Below are positions 24,326 to 30,085 of a DNA stretch of 42,152 nucleotides, piece by piece. This DNA is from Clostridiales bacterium. GTDB taxonomy: Bacteria > Bacillota > Clostridia > Lachnospirales > Anaerotignaceae. The position numbers were made by a program, and so were the translations under genes. A model generated the notes under the pieces. It was given only the letters and a program-made list of their open reading frames with translations, was not told the DNA's origin and made no database searches. The stretch spans positions 1-42,152 of the forward strand of contig JAGZLR010000016.1 of NCBI GenBank assembly GCA_018364635.1, written 5' to 3'. Positions within the stretch are counted from its first letter, which is position 1. Each line of letters begins with the position of its first letter.

Positions 24326-24354
24326 TTGACAGACACACAGTTCTATATTATAGT
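24326..24354 (+). promoter_or_regulatory. Promoter of the divergent FabX-like gene
   Basis: TTGACA (24326-24331) and TATAGT (24349-24354) are 17 bases apart. A second TATAAT (24373-24378) directly touches the FabT-type operator but has no good -35 box. Confidence 0.7.
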
Positions 24355-24378
24355 AAAAACGGTTAAAAAGCCTATAAT

Positions 24379-24397
24379 TACTTTGATAATCAAAATA
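24379..24397. promoter_or_regulatory. FabT-type operator in front of the FabX-like gene
   Basis: TACTTTGATAATCAAAATA matches the operator at the fab promoter in 17 of 19 positions, with a perfect core TTTGATAATCAAA. It lies 24-42 bases after the -10 box and 20 bases before the start codon, a position suited to repression. Confidence 0.8.
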
Positions 24398-24417
24398 AAT
24401 ATCCGGGAGTTGAGCAT

Positions 24418-25470
24418 ATGAAATTCAAACCACTTGTCATCGGAAATCTTACCGCTCCTATTCCAATTATTCAGGGCGGCATGGGGGTAGGCGTCAGTCT
24501 TTCCTCTCTTGCGGGCGCAGTTGCAAAGGAGGGCGGCATCGGCACAATTTCTGTAGCACAGCCTGGGTTTTGCGACCCTGACTTTTTAAAAGATCCTGTA
24601 GCAGCCAATAAAAAAGCCATTGCCTATCATCTCAAACGAGCTAGAGAAATTGCGCCAAAAGGAATTATTGCCATTAACATTATGCGTGCTTCTCAAAACT
24701 ATGATGAATATGTAGCCTGCTGCGTAGAAAACGGTGCTGATTTAATTGTGTCAGGTGCTGGCCTTCCTGTTAACCTGCCAGAGCTTGTGAAAAACACTGG
24801 TGTAAAATTTGCCCCTATCGTCTCTTCTCTAAAAGCCTGTCAAGTATTGTTCAAAATGTGGGATCGGCGGTATCACTGTGTTTCTGACCTTGTTGTGATC
24901 GAAGGACCAAAAGCTGGCGGTCACTTAGGTTTTAAACCAGAGCAGCTATCTATGACAGATGATGAGATGGACAAAGAAATTCAAGCAATTCTCGCGTATG
25001 TAAAAACATTTGAGGAGAAATACCAAAAAAAGATTCCTGTTGTCTTTGGCGGCGGTGTTTATGACCAAAAAGATATTGAGCACTATTTAAACCTTGGCTG
25101 CGCGGGGGTTCAAATTGCCACACGGTTTGTAGTCACAGAAGAATGTGATGCAGCTCCTGCGTTTAAACAAGCATATTTAAACGCGAAAAAAGAAGATATT
25201 ATGATCGTTAAAAGTCCTGTAGGCATGCCTGGCCGAGCAATTCGGACACCATTTATGGCAGAGCGTGAAAAAGCGCCGGAAAAAATCAGCCATTGCTTTA
25301 ATTGCCTGGATAAATGTAACCCTGCTACCACTCCTTATTGTATTACAGCTGCGCTCATTCGCGCTGTAGAAGGAGAGACGGAAAATTCTCTTGTTTTCTG
25401 TGGTGAAAATGCTTATCGCCTGGATCATATGACCACGGTACATGAATTGATGAAAGAACTGACAGAATAA
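24418..25470 (+). CDS. FabX-like flavin/iron-sulfur acyl-ACP dehydrogenase-isomerase (nitronate monooxygenase superfamily)
   Basis: The 350-residue protein shares the FabK fold. It has the FMN segment IIQGGMGVGVSLSSLAGAVA (17-36), the catalytic-type H169 in EGPKAGGHLGF, and the phosphate loops FGGGVYDQKD and GCAGVQIATRFV. Unlike FabK it ends with a cysteine cluster, C293, C296, C300 and C308 (HCFNCLDKCN...YC), followed by ENAYRLDHMTTVHELMKELTE. From memory, Helicobacter FabX has the same build: FMN, a [4Fe-4S] cluster near the C-terminus and a GGHxGF histidine. FabX turns decanoyl-ACP into cis-3-decenoyl-ACP to make unsaturated fatty acids. The divergent position from a fab operon lacking FabA and FabM, and the shared FabT-type operator, fit this role. 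A FabK paralogue or nitronate oxidase remains possible. GGGAG is 8 bases before the ATG. Confidence 0.82.
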   Translation: MKFKPLVIGNLTAPIPIIQGGMGVGVSLSSLAGAVAKEGGIGTISVAQPGFCDPDFLKDPVAANKKAIAYHLKRAREIAPKGIIAINIMRASQNYDEYVACCVENGADLIVSGAGLPVNLPELVKNTGVKFAPIVSSLKACQVLFKMWDRRYHCVSDLVVIEGPKAGGHLGFKPEQLSMTDDEMDKEIQAILAYVKTFEEKYQKKIPVVFGGGVYDQKDIEHYLNLGCAGVQIATRFVVTEECDAAPAFKQAYLNAKKEDIMIVKSPVGMPGRAIRTPFMAEREKAPEKISHCFNCLDKCNPATTPYCITAALIRAVEGETENSLVFCGENAYRLDHMTTVHELMKELTE

Positions 25471-25472
25471 TC

Positions 25473-25502
25473 AAAAAAGACGCTGAATGAAGCGTCTTTT
25501 TT
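25473..25502 (+). terminator. Intrinsic terminator after the FabX-like gene
   Basis: The stem GACGCT (25479-25484) and AGCGTC (25491-25496), extended by A6/T6, ends in a T-run. It begins right after the stop codon. Confidence 0.88.
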
Positions 25503-25516
25503 AGTGCCAACTTTGA

Positions 25517-25545
25517 GTAAAAAGGCATGGGATATCCCATGCCTT
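25517..25545 (-). terminator. Terminator of the LCP gene pair (perfect 24-base palindrome)
   Basis: AAGGCATGGGAT (25522-25533) is followed immediately by its exact complement (25534-25545). On the minus strand UUUUAC follows, so it can end transcription from the LCP genes. Confidence 0.7.
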
Positions 25546-25564
25546 AGATTTCAGTGTTAATTGT

Positions 25565-26872
25565 CTATTCTTCCTCGCCTAATCCTAAAACGATTGTAAT
25601 GTCCGATCCCTTCTCCAAAGCGGAACGGTCCACCTGTACCTCTCCATTTGGAAAATACTCTAAAAGATCCTGTCCCATGCCGCTCTGCTTTACAATAATC
25701 CTCGTTTCTTGTGTCTTTTCACCGGTAAAATCACCAATAGACGTCACTTGGAACCCTTCTTCTGTCAACATTTCTTTTTTACGTCCAGCTAGCCCTACTA
25801 CATCTCCACCATTTAATACCGCAATTTTGTAATCTCGGCTGTCTGTAGAGACTTCTTCTGCACCGTCACTGTAAAACATACGCTGTACCAACTCTTCCGT
25901 TGCTGCTTCATCGTGGACATAATAGGATACATTTCCAATGTATTGGCCCTGGCCTGGAATTGTCTCCATTTTGATGTTATTGACATCCACATCGGAAATA
26001 TATTGGATATACTTAATGGCATCCATTAGATTCAAATCTGTCTTCATATATTGAAAACCGGTCTTCAAAATATCGCCCAAACTTTTCTTGATAGTTTCAG
26101 AACTAGTAATTTTTTCAGCAAACGCCTTTAAAAATAACTGTTGTACCTGCACTCTAGCAACATCTCCTTGTGGATAAGAACGGAAACGAACCAGCTGTTC
26201 TGCCTGTTTTCCATCCAAATGCTGCGGGCCTGCCTTCAGATGGATATATAAATCCTGGTAAGGGTCCTCATAGTTCATATCCATCGGCACATCCACATCG
26301 ACACCACCAATGGCGTCTACTAAATATCGAAATCCATCTAAATTGACTCTCACATAATGATCAATATCAATACCCAAAAGATCTTCCAGCATCAAAACAG
26401 AATACTCACAATTTAGATCCTTTCCAGCATAGGCATGAACCTCATTGATTTTACAAGCCTGAGGATACCATCTCCCTGCCTTATCCAGACCCTGTTTCAT
26501 TTCATCTGTCATTGTAACATAAGTATCTCTTGGCACAGAAACAAGATTTACAGTCTTTGTTTTACTGTCAAAATGAACGACAAAAATGACATCCGTTCTT
26601 GTCTCTCCTCCATCTACACCAAATACCGCCATATTAAATGTAACGCCTTTGCCCAAAATTGCATCAATAAATGCTATCGCTCCGTTTTTCTTCGGCGGCT
26701 TTTCCGGTGTGCTTGATGTCACCCCTGTGTCTGGCTTATCAGCTGCAGTAAATGATTGATACGCAAAAAACGCACCACCAGCGAGAACACAAAATGAAAA
26801 CACAATGGTAAATACAATGGTCAAAAAAAGCTGTATGGGACTTCTCTTCTTTTTCTTTTTTCTGGATGCCAT
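25565..26872 (-). CDS. LytR-CpsA-Psr (LCP) family cell-wall glycopolymer ligase
   Basis: The 435-residue protein has a lysine-rich cytoplasmic start (KKKKKR), one membrane helix (about 14-36), an LCP domain (about 75-265) and a C-terminal LytR_C domain (about 325-425, from YKIAVLNGGDVVGLAGRK). LCP active-site motifs include the RTDVIFVVHFD and VPRDTYV segments and the arginine-rich LVRFRSYPQGDVARVQVQQ, which bind the polyprenyl pyrophosphate. LCP enzymes attach teichoic acids or capsule polymers to peptidoglycan. It lies 6 bases after a related LCP gene and is clearly a tandem duplicate of it. Which polymer it transfers cannot be read from the sequence. Confidence 0.92.
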   Translation of the reverse strand: MASRKKKKKRSPIQLFLTIVFTIVFSFCVLAGGAFFAYQSFTAADKPDTGVTSSTPEKPPKKNGAIAFIDAILGKGVTFNMAVFGVDGGETRTDVIFVVHFDSKTKTVNLVSVPRDTYVTMTDEMKQGLDKAGRWYPQACKINEVHAYAGKDLNCEYSVLMLEDLLGIDIDHYVRVNLDGFRYLVDAIGGVDVDVPMDMNYEDPYQDLYIHLKAGPQHLDGKQAEQLVRFRSYPQGDVARVQVQQLFLKAFAEKITSSETIKKSLGDILKTGFQYMKTDLNLMDAIKYIQYISDVDVNNIKMETIPGQGQYIGNVSYYVHDEAATEELVQRMFYSDGAEEVSTDSRDYKIAVLNGGDVVGLAGRKKEMLTEEGFQVTSIGDFTGEKTQETRIIVKQSGMGQDLLEYFPNGEVQVDRSALEKGSDITIVLGLGEEE

Positions 26873-26878
26873 GTTTTA

Positions 26879-28234
26879 TTACTCTCCTGTTCCTTTTTCT
26901 GCTGTTCCAAGAATGATTTTAATCCGTGTGCCATTCATAATCATTTTAGGATCTGTGATAACTTCCGCATCAGGAAATATCTCTTTTAAAGATTCACCGC
27001 TGCCGTCTTCGTCACATATAATTCTGGTTGCTTCCTGTTTTGGACCGCTGAATGTAGTAATTTCCTCTACCACATAACCTTTTTCCTCTAAAAGATCAGC
27101 ATATTCTCCTGCCAAATTTTCTTTGCCACTGCCGTTTGAAACTTCAATTGGATATCCTATCATCGTTGCAGGCGCCATAGCTTCTTCTTTCCCACTTTCT
27201 GCAGCACTGCGGTTTAACGGATCACTGGTATAAAAAATTCGATGCACAATTTCTTCCGTCGCCTCTTCATCTATATCAAAATAGGAACCACCAGTGCCAG
27301 GTAAAGTTTCTGTTGACATATTTTCCATTTCAAAGTCATTTAAAAAGGATACTAGGTTTAAGCAATCACCAATGGATAGATCTGTATCAACATACTGGAA
27401 TACAGTTTTTATAATCGAAGGCAGGCCTTTTAGTAGATTTTCCGTTGACATTATCTTTTGCAACAAAGCCTTCATAAATACCTGCTGTGTTTCAATTCTG
27501 CCTAAATCTTGATTTGCGTAGCCTTTTCTAAACCGAACCAGCTGCTCGGCCTTCGCTCCATCTAAATGCTGCGGCCCCGCCTCAAGATGAATATATAAAT
27601 CCTGATAAGGGTCCTCATAATGCATATCCATCGGCACATCAATATCTACACCGCCGACTGCATCCACAATTTCACGAAAAGCTTCTGTATTGACCTTGAT
27701 GTAGTTGTCAATATGAATGCCGAGAAGATCCTCCAACATTTTCACAGAATATTCATTGCGATGATCTTTTCCAGCATAGGCATGAACTTCATTAAACTTA
27801 CACATCCCTGTTACTCCGTCTCTGACAGGGACATTGCCGCCTCTTTGCTCGATTTCACGGATCATTTGATCTGTCATAACTACCCTGGTATCCCGTGGAA
27901 TGTTCAACATAGCAATGGTTTTTTCTTTTCTGTCCATAGAGACAACAAAAGCCACATCTGTCCTCACACCATCTTTATCCACACCAAACGCCGCAATATT
28001 TCTTTTGTTTTCTGACGGCAGCGCAGAAAATTCACTTTCTGTCTGTTCTGGCTCCTCTGATGTATCCTCAGAGGATGAAACTGTAGCAGCATTGGCGCTC
28101 ACAGGTTCTGTATCAACATCTCTTGTTATGTACATCGCCCAACATATAACAGAAAACATCATAACCAGCACAATCGTGAGAACTACAATCAAAATATCAA
28201 GGGCATTTCTCTTTTTTTTCTTCTTTTTACTCAT
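26879..28234 (-). CDS. LytR-CpsA-Psr (LCP) family cell-wall glycopolymer ligase, first of a tandem pair
   Basis: The 451-residue protein has the same plan as its downstream neighbour: basic start KKKKKKRN, membrane helix (about 12-34), a Ser/Glu-rich spacer (about 45-70), LCP domain (about 75-275) and LytR_C domain (about 345-445). Motifs are RTDVAFVVSMDRKEKT, IPRDTRVVM and LVRFRKGYANQDLGRIETQQ. The shared stretch DVPMDMxYEDPYQDLYIHL in both proteins shows recent duplication. GAGG lies about 10 bases before the ATG, and a promoter is at 28270-28298. Tandem LCP genes often differ in polymer preference. Confidence 0.92.
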   Translation of the reverse strand: MSKKKKKKRNALDILIVVLTIVLVMMFSVICWAMYITRDVDTEPVSANAATVSSSEDTSEEPEQTESEFSALPSENKRNIAAFGVDKDGVRTDVAFVVSMDRKEKTIAMLNIPRDTRVVMTDQMIREIEQRGGNVPVRDGVTGMCKFNEVHAYAGKDHRNEYSVKMLEDLLGIHIDNYIKVNTEAFREIVDAVGGVDIDVPMDMHYEDPYQDLYIHLEAGPQHLDGAKAEQLVRFRKGYANQDLGRIETQQVFMKALLQKIMSTENLLKGLPSIIKTVFQYVDTDLSIGDCLNLVSFLNDFEMENMSTETLPGTGGSYFDIDEEATEEIVHRIFYTSDPLNRSAAESGKEEAMAPATMIGYPIEVSNGSGKENLAGEYADLLEEKGYVVEEITTFSGPKQEATRIICDEDGSGESLKEIFPDAEVITDPKMIMNGTRIKIILGTAEKGTGE

Positions 28235-28269
28235 CCATCATCTACCTCAATTAGCTAATAACTTTGTTT

Positions 28270-28298
28270 ATTATATCAGATCATTTTTTTATTTACAA
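28270..28298 (-). promoter_or_regulatory. Promoter of the LCP gene pair
   Basis: On the minus strand TTGTAA (28293-28298) and TATAAT (28270-28275) are 17 bases apart. Confidence 0.75.
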
Positions 28299-28344
28299 TA
28301 AAATTGACGGAAATTGAAAAATGAAAGAAAATATTAATATTTTA

Positions 28345-28390
28345 AGAAAAAATAGGCAACGAACCGATTCAAAAACCGACTCGCTGCCTA
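28345..28390 (-). terminator. Intrinsic terminator of the small HTH genes
   Basis: A 16-pair stem with some G-U pairs spans 28353-28390, with TAGGCA at both ends, and is followed on the minus strand by UUUUUUC. The stop codon of the HTH gene is part of the stem. Confidence 0.85.
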
Positions 28391-28591
28391 CTCTTTTTCA
28401 ATAAATTCCACTACATCCGTAATATCACATTCCAAGATAGAGCAAATATCATGTAAGGTACTTAAAGTGATACTACGATTTTTTCGCAGAGCATCCAATG
28501 TGCCCGTGCTGAAGCCATATTCCATGATCAAACGATATTGACTGATATTTTTTCGTTTTAACGTATCCCAAAACGGCCTGTAGCTGATCAT
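28388..28591 (-). CDS. Small Cro/C1-type HTH regulator (second of a tandem pair)
   Basis: The 67-residue protein consists of one helix-turn-helix domain: YRLIMEYGFSTGTLDALRKN (about 18-37) includes helices 2 and 3, and DICSILECDITDVVEFIEKE closes it. It belongs to the YozG-like single-domain XRE group. An upstream in-frame start exists but gives a hydrophobic non-family extension; the ATG at 28591 has AAGGG about 10 bases upstream and aligns with the paralogue. It is about 60% identical to the neighbour at 28695. A palindrome-like TTGCCGAATTTCCGACAA at 28654-28671 upstream resembles the perfect palindrome at 28974-28987. Confidence 0.85.
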   Translation of the reverse strand: MISYRPFWDTLKRKNISQYRLIMEYGFSTGTLDALRKNRSITLSTLHDICSILECDITDVVEFIEKE

Positions 28592-28653
28592 GTTGACATC
28601 CCTTCCGTCTAACAACTCTAATGTTATTATAGGAAAATGCCCAATTTTATACG

Positions 28654-28671
28654 TTGCCGAATTTCCGACAA
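28654..28671. promoter_or_regulatory. Imperfect copy of the GCCGAATATTCGGC palindrome
   Basis: TTGCCGAATTTCCGACAA shares GCCGAAT with the perfect site at 28974-28987 and keeps TTGTCGG/TTGCCG symmetry. It lies in the leader of the second HTH gene. Its role as an operator is inferred from this similarity. Confidence 0.45.
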
Positions 28672-28694
28672 TAAAAAAAGACACCGCCATTTTC

Positions 28695-28925
28695 TTACTT
28701 ATCGACGGAATCCTTTTTATCATCAATGAACTCTACAACTTCCCACATTTCACAGTTTAAAATTCTGCAAATATCCTCCAAAGTATTCATTGTAATACTT
28801 TTATTTTTCCGAAGTGTGTCCAAAGTGCCTGTACTGAAATGATATTTGATAATTAATTCATATTGCGTAATACCTTTTTTCTTTAGTGTTCTCCATAATG
28901 GATCATAACTAATAATCTCGCTCAC
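28695..28925 (-). CDS. Small Cro/C1-type HTH regulator (first of a tandem pair)
   Basis: The 76-residue single-domain HTH protein contains YELIIKYHFSTGTLDTLRKN, nearly the same recognition region as its downstream paralogue, then DICRILNCEMWEVVEFID and a charged tail. The start is not certain. GTG at 28925 has AGGA upstream, while alignment with the paralogue would place the first residue at the ATT codon three residues later, behind GAGGTGAG. Such small XRE proteins usually act as repressors of neighbouring genes. It is divergent from the small gene at 29088, and a perfect palindrome lies between them. Confidence 0.85.
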   Translation of the reverse strand: MSEIISYDPLWRTLKKKGITQYELIIKYHFSTGTLDTLRKNKSITMNTLEDICRILNCEMWEVVEFIDDKKDSVDK

Positions 28926-28964
28926 CTCTTTCTTCCTATTTCCATTATAAAAAACACTTTTTAC

Positions 28965-28993
28965 TTGAGTATTGCCGAATATTCGGCTATAAT
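28965..28993 (+). promoter_or_regulatory. Promoter with a perfect palindrome as spacer
   Basis: TTGAGT (28965-28970) and TATAAT (28988-28993) are 17 bases apart. The palindrome GCCGAATATTCGGC (28974-28987) fills the spacer up to the -10 box. It would drive the plus-strand gene at 29088 and looks like an operator site for one of the adjacent HTH proteins. Confidence 0.65.
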
Positions 28994-29087
28994 AGAATTA
29001 AATAAGAATATGGCATTCTGACATGGCATACTATAAAAAACTGCCAAAAATATCGTCAAAATAGTTTAGTCATAACAAAGGGGCTTT

Positions 29088-29336
29088 ATGGAGGAAATGA
29101 AGGAGCGAAAAAAAATGAGTTCTAAGCATCCTGACGCTGAGAAGCTCATTCATAGCTTTGCTTTGGCGAAAAAAATACCAGAGGAAGAAATAAGAAAAGA
29201 AATTCAAAATGCCATTGATATGGGAATTTCATGCTCAACAGGACCAGCCCTTGCCTTATGGAACATGATTCAAAAAGAAGGCGATAAGCCAACACCAGAA
29301 GAATTTATTACCTTTCTACTGAAAAATATTGATTAA
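29088..29336 (+). CDS. Small protein of unknown function, divergent from the HTH pair
   Basis: The protein has 82 residues, or 73 if the ATG at 29115 is used; the latter has AAGGAG nine bases upstream and begins MSSKHPDAEK. It is highly charged and predicted helical, without membrane segment or signal. Two Cys/Ser-flanked segments are notable: ALAKKIPEEEIRKEIQNAI and MGISCSTGPALALWNMIQKE. I do not recognise the family. Its promoter contains the palindrome at 28974-28987, so it may be controlled by the divergent HTH proteins. A strong terminator follows 8 bases after the stop, making it a complete single-gene unit. Confidence 0.7.
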   Translation: MEEMKERKKMSSKHPDAEKLIHSFALAKKIPEEEIRKEIQNAIDMGISCSTGPALALWNMIQKEGDKPTPEEFITFLLKNID

Positions 29337-29344
29337 ATTTAGAT

Positions 29345-29379
29345 AAAAAAAGCAGAGAGCATACCTCTCTGCTTTTTTT
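29345..29379. terminator. Bidirectional intrinsic terminator
   Basis: The stem AGCAGAGAG (29351-29359) and CTCTCTGCT (29365-29373) with a 5-base loop is flanked by A6 on the left and T6 on the right. It serves the gene at 29088 and, on the other strand, pflA. Confidence 0.92.
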
Positions 29380-30085
29380 ATTCTTCCTCAAGAAATTTTT
29401 CCAGTACTTTAATTTCATCACTGGAACATGCCTCATAGTCCTTCAGTGGAAAAGGAATCTTTAGTTGATCATACTTGCTGGTACAAAGTTTATGGAATGG
29501 AAGTAATTCTATTTTCTCTACATTTGAATATCTACGGCTGATGGAGGCAATCCGCCGTATTTTTTCCGGCGCATTGTTTAATCCAGGCACTACTACATGC
29601 CTAACCCAAACAGGCACATCCATCTTCTCTGTCAAACTTAAAAACTCCAGCACATCTTCCATATGGGCACGGCAATACCGTTCATAGTCGGAAGCATTTT
29701 CAAACTTTAGATCACAAAGGACAAGATTCGTATATTTTAAAACCTCAGCTGCTTTTTGGCGATCCCCAATCCCCGAGGTATCCAGTGCTGTATGGATCCC
29801 CTCTGCCTGCAAGCGGCAAAAAAGTTCTGCTACAAATTCCGGCTGCATCAGTGCTTCTCCACCCGATACAGTGACGCCTCCTTTTTTGAGATAAGACCGG
29901 CATCGCAGTATTCTTTTTAGCACATCTTCTACAGAATATTCCATCCCGCCTGCAAAATCCCATGTATCAGGATTGTGACAGTAGGCACATCTAAGAGGGC
30001 AGCCTTGTAAAAAGACCACATATCTCACCCCCGGGCCGTCCACCGCCCCTAAACTTTGAAAAGAATGGACCCTTCCAGTCATCAT
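29378..30085 (-). CDS. pflA: Pyruvate formate-lyase activating enzyme
   Basis: The 235-residue radical SAM enzyme has the cluster motif C29-x3-C33-x2-C36 (QGCPLRCAYCHNPD) and the SAM-binding VTVSGGEALMQPEF (about 75-88). It makes the glycyl radical on PflB using S-adenosylmethionine and a reduced [4Fe-4S] cluster. The length fits the compact PflA type without the extra ferredoxin-like insert. Its start overlaps the pflB stop by 4 bases (ATGA), with GAGGTGAT upstream, so the two are co-translated. Confidence 0.95.
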   Translation of the reverse strand: MMTGRVHSFQSLGAVDGPGVRYVVFLQGCPLRCAYCHNPDTWDFAGGMEYSVEDVLKRILRCRSYLKKGGVTVSGGEALMQPEFVAELFCRLQAEGIHTALDTSGIGDRQKAAEVLKYTNLVLCDLKFENASDYERYCRAHMEDVLEFLSLTEKMDVPVWVRHVVVPGLNNAPEKIRRIASISRRYSNVEKIELLPFHKLCTSKYDQLKIPFPLKDYEACSSDEIKVLEKFLEEE

